From Bisporella sp. PMI_857 (Eukaryota > Ascomycota > Leotiomycetes > Helotiales > Helotiaceae), in assembly GCA_021307315.1 (NCBI GenBank), contig JAJSPD010000002.1, positions 558,001-622,000 on the forward strand: a DNA stretch of 64,000 nucleotides, in the 5' to 3' direction. The position numbers and the translations under genes are program-made. Each line of letters starts with the position of its first letter. The stretch's first letter is position 1. Positions 1 to 10,704 of this stretch are shown here, one piece after another. The notes under the pieces are model-generated. The model had not been told where the DNA came from, did not search any database, and saw nothing but the letters and a program-made list of their open reading frames with translations.

Positions 1-1285
1 TGGGAAGAACAGGCAGAGAATATTGCATTCTTGAGTGCTGAAAGTAATATTACGCTAGAATTCCAAGGCATGAACAATTCAGCTGCTGTCAAACAGGTAA
101 CATTATTCAAAAGAAAAATCTGGGCCAATTGACTAACTTACTTGAACAGGCAGATATTGTGCTATTGACATACCCCCTGGATTACAATGACGATTATAGT
201 CATGAAGAGAAGCTGCTCGACTTAGACTACTACGCAAACCGACAAAGTCCCAATGGGCCGGCAATGACTTACTCCATCTTTGCCATAAACGCAAATGCTC
301 TTTCGCCTTCCGGTTGCTCCGCACATACCTATACTCTCAACGGATTTCTTCCATACCTGCGTGCCCCATGGTATCAGTTCTCCGAGCAGGCAGTCGACGA
401 TATAAACCTCAATGGCGATACGAAGCCAGCGTTCCCCTTCCTGACAGGCCACGGTGGGGCTAATCAGGTTGTGCCATTTGGATTTCTCGGTATTCGTACA
501 GACCAGCCAGCTCTTTACATCAGCCCCTCGCTCCCGCCGCAAATTCCTTTCGTCACAGTCCGCACATTCTATTACGGTGGTGCTACACTATCAGCTTACT
601 TAAACAGTACACACACAACCATCTCTCGCATCACAACTCCAGCGTCTGCGAATCTCGAAGATAAATACGCAAACACAACGCTTCCATTCATCCTCGGTAG
701 TCCAGGAGATTCAAACACAACATCATATTCTTTGGCCATCAATCAAACAGTAACTGTTCCAAATAGGCTCTACTGGCAGAACCTTACCGACCCAGGAAAT
801 CTTTTGCAATGTTTGCCTGTAACGAGTGAAGACCCGTACCAAGCCGGCCAATTCCCCGTCGCCGCAATCGACGGTGCGACATCCACACGCTGGCAGCCTT
901 ATACCAACGAATCCGCCAGCCTCCTCGTAAACATGTCCACTGTCCCTTACTCTCCCGTTTCAGGCATAAAATTCGACTGGGGCAAGCGACCCCCAGGGCG
1001 GCCGTCGTTTACCTCGGTAACACAACAGACGGAGAAGTGCTCTACGATACGACGACAGTCATCCGAGTGGACAACATCACGATCAGCTTGCCGTACGATG
1101 CGGAGTATTCCGCAAGCGAGGAGGGGAGCCTGGTGGAACCTGTGCAGGGCAATACCACTATATTGAGCGTGCAAGGAGGTGCGTGGAGTGGAAAATATGC
1201 GCGGTTGGTGATCGAGGGGTGTTTTGAGGAAGATGGAAAGGGGGCCACGGTTGGGGAGTTTGTACTTTTAGGCGTGGGGAGCTGA
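1..1285 (+). CDS. Acid trehalase (GH65), C-terminal part, with internal frame break
   Basis: Partial gene entering from the left edge. Exon 1-96 reads to ...MNNSAAVKQ, a 53-base intron (97-149, branch GACTAAC, acceptor CAG) follows, then the frame continues ADIVLLTYPLDY. The motif YYANRQSPNGPAMTYSIF and the following sequence match the C-terminal half of fungal vacuolar/secreted acid trehalases, which split trehalose into two glucoses. The last ~150 residues resemble an F5/8-type carbohydrate-binding module (AIDGATSTRWQP). At about 981-985 the frame breaks: FDWG continues as QATPRAAVVYLGNTTDGEV only one base back, and that frame runs to TGA at 1283-1285. One base appears to be missing, by mutation or by sequence error. 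Several N-glycosylation sequons fit a secretory-pathway enzyme. Confidence 0.85.
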
Positions 1286-2089
1286 AGGGAGGGAAGTTAA
1301 AGCAATTGTGAATTCCTATGAACCAAGGAGACAAATGTTTGTTTTAATGAAATGACTGGATAGCCAATCTGCCTGTTGCATTGCCCGTCTCCAGTAAACA
1401 ACACCCTGTGATTTTTGCTACTCGGAGTTTTCTTTGCGCGCCTGCAATCTGCAAATGTATCAATTCGGCTTCGGTGCATTGTAAAGCCAATAGCCTGGAC
1501 CCCAAAGTCCCGGTTCCCAGGTCAAGAAATCATATCTCAGACTCCCACACGATCAGAGTTCTGAATTTTCTGGCTTCTACTTCCCGTCGCACGTCTTCAT
1601 TCTGACAAATGTTCTGGCAGAGCCTCGTACATAATCCGACGTACATGCCCTAAGCCAGTCGGTCATCGGCTTGCCCATCCAGTCAGAGTCCTTAGATTCC
1701 TCGATCTCGGCGAACCAGCGGCTAGGCTTTGCGGCTTTGAAGGGTTTGTTGCGTACTCATGGTTTGCTTAACATTCTGCAACTCCGCTCCACGCTCTGGC
1801 ATATCCGATAAATTGCGAATCCCCATGCCAAAAACCCCTTATGGTTCTCGCTTAGTTCGAGGATGGTCAGCTGACAATAAGCATGCTAGATAGCGGAGCT
1901 CCATGCAAATGCCCAAGTCATATGCAGTGATATTTCACTGAATTCGGTCTGTAGGTAGTTGTCATCTCGTACAGGATAGCTCCAAGGCTGTTCGTAAACT
2001 TGGTGCGTAGCTCATCCTTGCCCGTTATCTCAAGACATATGCTCACATATTCCTAAACTATCCAGAACATCCTCTTCCTCTCCCTGTAC
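1286..2089. other. Intergenic, no gene seen
   Basis: Only short unrelated open frames on both strands. It separates the trehalase 3' end from the 3' end of the HET fragment (convergent), so it should hold two terminators and no promoter. Confidence 0.5.
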
Positions 2090-2632
2090 TCAGGCCTCAA
2101 GATCTCCATTGTTCATCCAGCCGTGAAGATAGCACTTGCTAATGATCTCCCATTCTTCAGACCCCTCAGAAACCTCTCCGACAGAGCCCCGCTCAATGGA
2201 AGACGCCTCGGCGGGCCGAAGCACAAATGACATTCCACTTCCGTCAAACACCACAATTTGGTCGTCTTCTTGCATCCCTTCTGGCCCGAAACCTATGTAA
2301 CCATCCTTGGTTATGATGAGCCTCTGTGCCCCGATAACCATGCTTATCATGCACGCATCAGTTTCTAAAAACTGCACCGGCTTTTGATTACGTTCTAAGG
2401 GATCTTGAAGGAAGTTTTTAAAATGCTGATAGTAGAGCTTGATATCTCGTAGACGCGCAATAAACCCATCTGTGCTCCCACCTGCTTGTTCCTCAAGACC
2501 CACTATGTTTGCTACGAGCATTCGCGGTAATACAGTACTTATGTGCTCTCCCGTTGGATACAGGGGCTTCTGAATGACCCCAGCGATAATCTCTTGCACC
2601 AGTTTCATCTGTTCAAACCATTCACGAAACAA
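2090..2632 (-). pseudogene. HET-protein C-terminal fragment
   Basis: A 180-residue open frame matching the C-terminal part of fungal HET (heterokaryon incompatibility) proteins: a YPTGE stretch, then RLIITKDGYIGFGP, a GD-like turn (QEDDQIVVFDG), FVLRPAE, and CYLHGWMNNGD near the end. These correspond to the usual 'tekGYlGlgP..GD.v..l.g..PfvLR..' tail, also present in the complete HET gene at 12826-14502. The N-terminal HET domain (YxAlSYtWG, lWIDaiCIdQ) is not visible upstream on this strand. It is either a truncated remnant or a gene whose 5' exons have decayed. The first codon of the frame is not an ATG, so no start is assigned. Confidence 0.6.
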
Positions 2633-3596
2633 AGTCGTTGTTAAGGTCCTCTCTTGGAACAGTTATATCGATCAACTTATGTATTGATAGGCCAAGATCT
2701 TTTTGGCTGCTTCTTGCGTATCAATAAGATATCTCGACTCGAGCTCGATCTGCAAAGCTCAAAGGAAATCCATGTCTCCATATCCGCCATGGAAGACAAG
2801 AGCAAATTGTCTATTTCTAATGATGCCCTTTAGAGCAGGGCCAACTTCTTCCCGGGTGAGTACTTCACTCCTGCCGAAATGGAATGTCTTGGATACCTAG
2901 CGAGAGCATTTCAGCGTTGATCGATATATACGTTAGGAGACAGCCAATGAAAATAAGGTTGATGCCACAACTTTTGCATTTCTACCAATACTATAGGCCA
3001 CATATTGGAGTAGTCACAGCATAGTTGGGGCGCGAAGTTTTCGCCTATATTTGCATCTATATGTCTCAGGAGATGATATTGCTTTAAGAAACAAGATTAC
3101 TCCGGCATGCTTGAAACACATAGGCAATTCAACAAAATTAAAAATTAGAATAATAGGGAAAGCTATGTCCAGGCCAACTTACCACGTTCAAATACCCTTC
3201 AGGGCCAACAGAAAGGCACTTGGTAGAGAGAGCGTTTCGGCCATATTCTGAGCGCTTCTGGCCTTTGAGGTGGTTAGTGTCCAATACTGCAACCCCTACC
3301 TGAAAATAAGGTGTCGCGGCTTCCTTTCTATAACAGCAACATTCTCGGTAACTTGTAATTTCTGCCCGGGCTGAAGGATTTTCGGATCCCTTCGACGCTT
3401 TCGGCGGGGTGACCAGGTGCGGGTCATGCTGGCTATTTGCTGGGAACTCTGAAAATGCATCACGGTTATTATATTGTGCGAAAAAAATGCTAGGTAATCT
3501 AAATTAATGGAGGTCGAATTTATATATGACTGGGTATATATGAACAATGTCTGCTCCGACTGTGCTTCGTAGTAACGGAGCCTTCTTCAGTACATC
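2633..3596. other. Intergenic, possible decayed exon
   Basis: On the minus strand around 2700-2850 a short coding-like reading (…IIRNRQFALVFHGGYGDMDFL, stop, ALQIELESRYLIDTQEAA…) precedes the HET fragment. I do not recognise it; it may be part of the same broken gene. The rest, up to the next gene, shows nothing convincing. Confidence 0.3.
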
Positions 3597-4430
3597 CTAT
3601 CTACGAGGTCTTCTTGAGCCTTTCGCAGGACGCTTAGAAATGCGCTGAGATGACTCTTCCGGCTTACGCTTCAGAGGATTCTTATTCGGTGTAGGCTCTG
3701 CAATCCCAGTAACATCAATCTCAGCATCTTCCGGTGTAGTTCGTAGCCAACGAATAACATCGTACTTCTTCGTAGAACCCTCATATCCCATCGCTTTCGC
3801 CTTATTGGCAAGATCGATTCCGTCGCCTAACCACCAGCTCTTCTCTCTAGGACTTTTGAGGACGTCCCAAGCTGCGAGCCAGTTTGCCATGGCTGAGATG
3901 GATTTCGATGGTAGCTTGCCCTTGCTGTCTTTAAGCAGCTGGTATGACCGTTGCATTGAAAGGGAAAGCAAATCAGCGGCGGGCCATTTTCGATATTTCT
4001 TTTCTGCTTCAGCGATCTGGCGCTGCAAATCAGGGTCGGATGTTCGTAAAATGGCTTCGGGATGGGAGATTGCGCCTGTGTGACGGGCTACACGTAGCGT
4101 GGTATCGACTACAGGCGTGGTGGTCGGCGCAACAAAAGGAATGATCCCTTCTTTTTCGCAGAGCCACTTGATAATTCTAATCCGTCCAGACTTTCTGCCT
4201 TCCTTTCCTGTTTTGCCAAAGTTCTTGCCCCTCGCATGCTGATATAGTTCTTCAAAGCTCATAGCCCACCAAGTCTTCTCTTGAGGTGACATGGAAGGAT
4301 GCGCCGTTGCTGATTGTCCATTCTGCTGGTTCAGCTCTGGTGCATTCTCCTGCTCGGTATTATGTGTTGAGTTGCCGTCCACTGGGATAACCAGCCCATC
4401 ATTTGGACTGGTATATTCCTCCCTATCCAT
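3597..4430 (-). CDS. Hypothetical basic protein with three related helical modules
   Basis: Intronless 277-residue frame from ATG at 4430 to a stop at 3597. I do not recognise a named family. Three segments look related: residues 51-92 (EKTWW…ELYQHARGKNF…RIIKWL), 144-189 (YRKWPAADLLSLS…MANWLAAW) and 196-231 (EKSWW…DLANKAKAMGY…DVIRWL). Each has an aromatic start, a D/E-L helix, a Gly/Lys turn and a WL-ending helix, which resembles SAP-like or Myb-like small DNA-binding helices. The C-terminus is strongly basic (KRKPEES, RISKRPAKGSRRPRR), as in nuclear localisation signals. A nuclear, DNA-associated role is inferred only. The first 50 residues are polar and probably disordered. Confidence 0.65.
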   Translation of the reverse strand: MDREEYTSPNDGLVIPVDGNSTHNTEQENAPELNQQNGQSATAHPSMSPQEKTWWAMSFEELYQHARGKNFGKTGKEGRKSGRIRIIKWLCEKEGIIPFVAPTTTPVVDTTLRVARHTGAISHPEAILRTSDPDLQRQIAEAEKKYRKWPAADLLSLSMQRSYQLLKDSKGKLPSKSISAMANWLAAWDVLKSPREKSWWLGDGIDLANKAKAMGYEGSTKKYDVIRWLRTTPEDAEIDVTGIAEPTPNKNPLKRKPEESSQRISKRPAKGSRRPRR

Positions 4431-5005
4431 GCCTCTTGGTATATATTATTGGTATGCCTTTAAGACAGAAGGACTGGCATCTCAATAGTGCTGGGGAGTA
4501 TCGAGAGGCGTTGAAACGCCAAATGTTGCCACTCCTGTTCTAAACGTAATTGCTGGCACCACGAAGACGCACAGACCAAGAGGGTATGAATAGCCGACAT
4601 ACAGATTTCAACCGATCCGATCCGAAGCGAAATGCCGGCTCAGGTGCCTGTCAGAGTGAGCCTTGATTCTATTCGTACAGGGACAGCTCTCAGAATTTTG
4701 GTCCCCTGAGCCTATGCAGTACTAACAGTACCAATGATTATAGCAACAGTGGTAAGTTTGGTCTAAGCCCACCTTGACTGAAAAAGTATCACACAGTTTA
4801 TTGTCACATATGTGCGTTCTAAGAAGCGAAACTCTTTAAGTAGTTAGAGCAGCTTGCCGTTCCGGGCTTGAGATATTATTGAAGCCAGAATATAAGGCAC
4901 AATAAAACATAGACCAGAAAGAGTTGCTTTTTAGTCTTTAATAGATATGACGAGGAGCATTCCCCACCTGTATATTTTCCCATGTACTCATCTCCAAGCC
5001 TATTT
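4431..5005. other. Intergenic between divergent-spaced minus-strand genes
   Basis: Probable promoter of the gene ending at 3597 and 3' flank of the NmrA-like gene. No open frame of note. Confidence 0.4.
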
Positions 5006-6127
5006 TCACACATTCGTCGGAAACCCTCTCATCTTCGCCCACTCCTCGATTGGCGTAAGATTTACGGGCAAAAGTTTCAGCACTTCCATCATATCCACAT
5101 TAAATTCGTCACTTTCTCGATAGTAGGTGTACGCTTTCCTCATCTGTCTAACAATAACATCAATATCAAGACCGGCACGATGCTTCATTGCCTCGCTGAT
5201 CTTTTCACAAAAATCATCGACGCTTTGGCTTTCATACTTTAGAGGTCGGTTCCAGACACGGGAGAGCTTTTCGGTAAGTTCAGGGAGTCGAACAGTATCT
5301 GGGCCGCCAACAGGAAAGTTGCGGCCTGCGAGCTCGGGGTGGTGCATTGCAGCTATCACTACAACTCATCAGTCATACTGCGGTCAAGGCCGAGGACTTG
5401 CGGTTCTGATAACTTAGGAAGTTCACTTACTGAGCTGCGCAATATCATGATGACATATCCAAGAAACGTCCAGTGTCTCCTGGTGACAATACACAATCGT
5501 ATTCCTCTCTACCAACGGCGGCCTCGCCCACCCTTCCAGCAAATTATCGAGGAAGACAACAGGCTGGATAGAAATCACAGGCAACCCAGTCTCTCGTAAC
5601 AACTTCAGCATTTCTCTTCGGTCATCCTGGGCCTTCACATCCTTCGATGTCTCAGGCACCGGCATACCTGTCAATCCCCAAAATCAGCCACTCATCCAGC
5701 GAAACCCCCCTGCAGAACAAAGATCATTCCCTAAGAAGCAAATTACACACTGGTATTAAAAACCAACAACCTCACTCCCTCCTTCTTTGCCGCCTGCCCA
5801 ACCACCCTCGCAGCGTCCAATACCGGCCCGCTCGCCTGGAAGCTCGTCGACGGCAGGTTCAAAAACACAATCTCGCCCCCCTTCAACGCATTTTCGATGG
5901 ACTTCTGGTCTGAGAAATCGGCTGCCTTGGTTTCAATAGGATGGGATTCAATGGTTACGGGCTTAGGGTTGCGGGAGACGGCGACAGGACGGTGGCCGGC
6001 GAGGGCGAGGGCGGCGACTTGTGCGGCGCCTGTGACGCTAGGTTTGGTATAAACTGTTCGCCGCGGGTATTATCTAGAAATAGTTCTTACCTTGAACACC
6101 GCTGGCTCCGAATACGATCACGCGCAT
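5006..6127 (-). CDS. NmrA-like NAD(P)-binding Rossmann protein
   Basis: Four exons on the minus strand: 6091-6127, 5751-6029, 5431-5667, 5006-5358; introns of 61, 83 and 72 bases are all GT-AG, and the join gives 301 residues. The start MRVIVFGASGVQG carries the GxxGxxG dinucleotide motif (G7, G10, G13), followed by GHRPVAVSRNP and a FLNLPSTSF strand, as in atypical short-chain dehydrogenases of the NmrA/HSCARG type. The C-terminal half (PELAGRNFPVGGPDTVRLPELTEKLS) resembles the substrate-side region of these proteins. No catalytic YxxxK is evident, so the protein could be a redox sensor or a reductase on a small substrate. It lies 256 bases from the decarboxylase gene on the same strand, so the two might be co-regulated. 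Confidence 0.8.
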
Positions 6128-6383
6128 ATCAGGTGATAATGAATTAGTTCCGAGGACTGTTTCTAGTGTTTGCAGATATGACCTGCCTTATATTAGAAGA
6201 AAAGAATAATACGTTATATTCTTATGGCTCATTCGGTAGTCCTTTTCCCGGAGCTAGATTGAACATGGGATTTCACTTTCACAGAACTTCGGATAAAGTT
6301 TTGCGAACAAGTCCCTGCAACTTCTGTGAAACTACAGAGCAGGTTATTATTATTATTAAATCTGTTCTCCAGTAGACAATATT

Positions 6384-8117
6384 TTATTCGAGAGCACCTG
6401 AAAGGATCTCCGTGATCAACTTCAGGTCTCGTTGCACGTCTACTTTCCACGTACTGACGGCAATGCGACATGCTGGCTTGTCCTCCCACTTCGTCCCACT
6501 GACATATATCGTCCTCGTGCCATTGATTTTATTGACTAGCTCACTATTTCTCTGCTCGTCCCTCGCCCTGAACAATACAATGATATGGGTTTTCCCATAT
6601 TTGTTCGAAGACGATGCGTCTGATGGTTGAGCCAATAACTCATACTTCTCATGACCATCTAAAAACTCTGCAACACCGCGAGCCAGGCGAACCTGTCGAG
6701 CAAACATCTCCGCAAGCCCAAATGAACCATGGGAGAGAAGAACAGCGTAGACCGGCAAGGCTCGGAAGCGACGGGAGTTTTCGATACCAATGTTCAGAGG
6801 CGATGGGACATCTGAAACTCCAGTCGACAGGTAAGCTGCGTTTGGGTTCTGGAAGACGGACGTCATGGTTGCAAGTGATTTGCAAAGGAAGAAACCGCAA
6901 TCGTATGGCTTGGCGTAATTAGCATATGATCAAAGAAACTATAAACACATAGTAACATACCACATTGAGCATTTTATGCGCATCACCTGCGATAGAATCT
7001 GCGAGCTCGAGGCCCGAAGCCGAGGCGATAAGTGATTCAAACTCAGCGCTTTTCGGTAGGGCGCGAGCAAATAGCCCAAACGCTAAAAGAATATATCAGC
7101 TATATAATTATGATAGACTTGACGAACGCTTACCTGCGTCAACATGTAGCCAAGCCTTATACTTATCACAAAGTGCTCGGATTTCTTTAACTGTAGAAAG
7201 ACCATCTTCTGTCGCAAACCTACCAGTGTTGACTTCACCGGCACTGATGGAAACAATACTCGCTACGCTATTACCGGCTTGTAGCGCAGACTCGAGAGCG
7301 CCTAAGTCCATTCTCCACGGCTCATTTTTATCAGGAGAAATATCCTTGACAGAAGCTCGACCAAGACCTACAATACTGGCTGCTTTGTAGAGCGAGCTAT
7401 GGCCCGTGGTGGTCACGACTTGGATCTCATTGACTCCAGCTTTGGCACAGGCAGCTAGCAATCCGAGTTCTCCAACATTGGAAATCTTTAAGCGCTGCTC
7501 TATCACGGATTGACGACCACAGGCTAGTCCTAGAATATTTGCGCCTGTGGCTCCAGTGGTGAAAGTCTTTCCCTCCCATCCTTCTCCTAGATTCAGAAGC
7601 TTTATGAGCATACTTAGAGCTAGATCCTCCACAGTCGTACTGATGGTCTGGTGTGGTAGATGTACCTGCACATTTTGACTATAGGTGGACCTCCAGTTAG
7701 CGATTGCTTTGGAAAATGATTATGGTTTTGTTAGATGTCCCCAGTGTGGAAATCGTTAAGTATGTATTTAAACTGGGCTTGAGACAGATATGTTGTCAAT
7801 ATCTTGCTATTCAAACGAAACTCCGGTGCAGATAACCGAACTCACTCAAATGCTGTCACTATATTATCTGCAACCTCAGCAATAGGGAACACGCCTCCAG
7901 TGACGAAGCCATAGTAATTCGGTGAAGTTTTGGGGCCATTGAAGCCTGAAGTAAGATCGTTCAAGAGGTGAGCCTCCGTTGCCGCATCTCCCAGCCCGTC
8001 TCGTGGAAGGGTTTTCGGGAGTGCTTTGACAGCATTCTCAATATTTGTAATTGAAGGTAGAGTCTCGCCAGCCGCCGAATCAACTGCAGCTCTGATCTTG
8101 GCATACGATGCCTCCAT
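6384..8117 (-). CDS. PLP-dependent group II amino-acid decarboxylase-like enzyme
   Basis: Four exons: 7846-8117, 7134-7678, 6961-7082, 6384-6908 (introns 167, 51 and 52 bases), joining to 487 residues. The protein has the fold-type I layout of the glutamate/tyrosine/aromatic amino-acid decarboxylase family: SPNYYGFVTGG near the N-terminus, TTGATGANILGL for phosphate binding, HSSLYKAA, WLHVDAGAFG with the Asp that contacts the pyridine nitrogen, and DAHKMLNV with the PLP-binding lysine at about residue 309. The C-terminal domain ends IAVSTWKVDVQRDLKLITEIL. The substrate cannot be read from sequence. The third acceptor is AAG, which is less usual, but it restores PYDCGFFL exactly. Confidence 0.88.
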
Positions 8118-9946
8118 CTTGAATACCTTGACGACTGATGGACCGTGCTGCTAATTGATGCTACTACTTCCCCAGATCTCAGTATTTATGAGAAGAAATG
8201 GCCCGAATGGAAGACATGAAGTGTCATCGTCCAAAATGAGCAAGGCCAGCGGTATAGGAATGTAACCAGACATTGTTTACGGTCGGCTTTTGATATAAAG
8301 GAAGCAAACCCCGATCTTAACCCTGTATGAGGAAACCACGACCAGAAGAGTGCTTTCCACGTACTCAAGACTCTGGTTTCTAAACTTACTGGAGTAGAGT
8401 AGATTGCTTTGAGCAATTTTACTTCCACAGACCGTAAGGCGCTTGGAGTCGAATACAAAGCCAAAGATTCAATACTATCTACCTCCTCCCACTCTTCACT
8501 CGGCGAGTGAGGACACTCAAACTGTAGAGTAATAGAAATCTACAGCCCACCAGCCGATGTTGCGGTGAGATGTTGCGCTCGCAAAGAACTGCTCTTTGAA
8601 GAGATTTAGACGAGAGCTTTGACCAGCCAAAGAGACATTAATAATATTCACGATCCACGATCAAAGAGTTGATCGATAAAGCACCCAACCTTTTTGGTGG
8701 AGCTTGCCGTCACGCGTTACTCTGTTGAGAAAACTTTTGAGCTTGAGCTGTGGCTGAACACAATATTTCCATGAAGCCCAACTTCAAGAAAACGAAATGA
8801 GAATGATGCCGGAACTCAAGCTCATATGGCTGCATTTAGAGGAACTAAATCATGTAAGATACGCAACCATCTCCCGAAATTAATATCCGGTCGGTTGTTC
8901 CCAAGTCCAGGGATCGCTATGTGTGATGCTTGTCATTTCGGGGAAGTGTGCCCGATGCCACTGTGATGGGAACAGAGCCTTGTCGATTCCCAAAGCTATG
9001 ATACCTGCAGTATATCTGGACAGTGCTGTACCCTTCGTAAGTACTGCACAGGAAAGTTTTGGAGCGCGTTGGGCGCTATCATAAACAGGCACGGCAGAAT
9101 ATCAACTTTAAGACAATGCGTACAGCACAACGCCCGAGGCGTCAAATAATCAGTTGACTTTCATCCGCTATCCCCCCATTTAATATAGAAATATAGTGGG
9201 AGAAGAGTTCCGGGCCTATCATAGTCTTTTGGATGTGTCCATCCGCATGAGGGGTCGAAGGAAAAATCAGAGTTGTCAATAGCGACGAGCACACGGAAAG
9301 TCACGGCAGTGGTGGCTGTCTCCGCTCAGGCTCCCAGATTCCCAACCATCTGACTGTACGGGCTGGTCATTGGGATACCGACAGTTCTGTAGCCCCTGAC
9401 AGGTCATAAAAGAAGAAAATCTGAGCAACGTGGGAACAAACGGTCCAAGGCCATGGCCCTGTGAACACGTCTGACCATGAATTTGGTAATGGCTTAACGT
9501 ATGACACCAATAATGTCCTTGCCCTCGGGTTGAGGTACATGGGCTCGGCCGGTCGGTCATCAAACAAGTGCCCGAGCTTCTTCTTCTTCTCCGGCATCTC
9601 CTAATGGTAACATCATACTGAAACAATTATAGCGTATGATTGGGAAATTCTGACTCGACTGAGCCAGCGCTGGTTCCAAATTAAAATAGATGTACAGTAC
9701 TTGTACCAAAGCGGACGCAAGGCCACATGAGATGATGGGACTTGCATTCCACCTGAAGAATTAGGGTTTGTGCTAGAACGAAGGATCGCGGGACCGGTGG
9801 TTCCAGGCTGTTATTCACTTGCATGCTGCTGCAGCTGGCAGGGCATGCGTGCGACATGCGACGGTGTGCAGTTGCAGTATAGCACTCTACAATTAACTGA
9901 AGTCGATAATGATGCTGCCTGATTGTCCTATCCTGTACGGTTCTGT

Positions 9947-9980
9947 AAGGGTAGGTTAGGTTAGGTTAAGTTAGGCTAGG
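9947..9980 (+). repeat. Telomere-like TTAGG/GGTTA short tandem run
   Basis: The segment reads AAGGGTAGGTTAGGTTAGG followed by TTAAGTTAGGCTAGG, a degenerate array of a five-base TTAGG unit. The usual filamentous-fungal telomere unit is TTAGGG, so this is an interstitial, imperfect telomere-like repeat, not a chromosome end. Confidence 0.6.
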
Positions 9981-10024
9981 CGAGAAGGAGGGGAGGAGGC
10001 CTTTACATACTGTAGTAAGCAAGG

Positions 10025-10078
10025 ATAGTGCAGTACAGTGCAGTACAGTACTGTACTGTGCTGCACTATACTGTAGTA
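10025..10078. repeat. ACTGT/CAGTA inverted repeat with an 18-base perfect palindrome
   Basis: Bases 10041-10058 (CAGTACAGTACTGTACTG) are a perfect palindrome. They are flanked by further ATAGTGCAG and CTGCACTAT arms that make a larger imperfect inverted repeat. Confidence 0.75.
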
Positions 10079-10704
10079 CTGTAAGCTTCGATAATGTTAC
10101 AGTAAAATCTGGATCTCGATCGCACTCCCTCCGCACAGGGTCACGTCCAGCAGTGGCTTTGGGGTTGCTGGTTGGGCTGTGGTAGGGGTGGAGGGGGCAG
10201 AGGTGGGGTTAATTGTGGTGGTCCCAAACATCTGAGAGTCCACGCTTCGGTCCCGCTAACTGACTGAAACCCTGTATTTGTCCACTGTACTGTTACTATT
10301 ACTGTGACTGTTATTGTACTTATAGTACTGTAGGGTGATTCCGCCATCGTCCCCAGGGAACCCCCCAGGAGAGCCCCCCAGTGCCCACCATGTTGCCCGT
10401 TCCGTTTGCATCAATAGCTCGCGATTGGTACGGCAATCGCAACCCTATCATATTTCGCCTTTCCATTGGGGCATCCGGCCATCCTGCACGAACCAAAACC
10501 AAGTTGCTGGAATTTTTATATGCCCGCCTGTCCCAACCAGAGGGAAGTTGGCGTCGCTAGTCACAGATGACCCGTCAATCCTCTTGCTTCTTTCCCTACT
10601 TTTGTTCCCCCAGACTCTGAAGATTTGCTCCTCAGCTTTTATGGGAAGGGCCTGAACGAATAGAAATCGCCAACACACGCTGCAGAACTCGTAGTCAAGA
10701 TACA

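Larger units (their letters stand above)
8118..10704. other. 2.6 kb gene-free stretch with repeats
   Basis: Short frames only; none shows a recognisable domain or a conserved start with introns. It holds a telomere-like run (9947-9980), a nested palindrome (10025-10078) and ACTGT-rich sequence (10265-10335), plus a CTT run near 9580. It contains the promoter of the decarboxylase (minus strand) and of the LaeA-like gene (plus strand). Confidence 0.5.

Noticed and set aside
8186..9626. Several minus-strand open frames of 70-116 codons in the gene-free stretch
   Set aside because: No domain, no consistent splice partners, and composition like the surrounding DNA.
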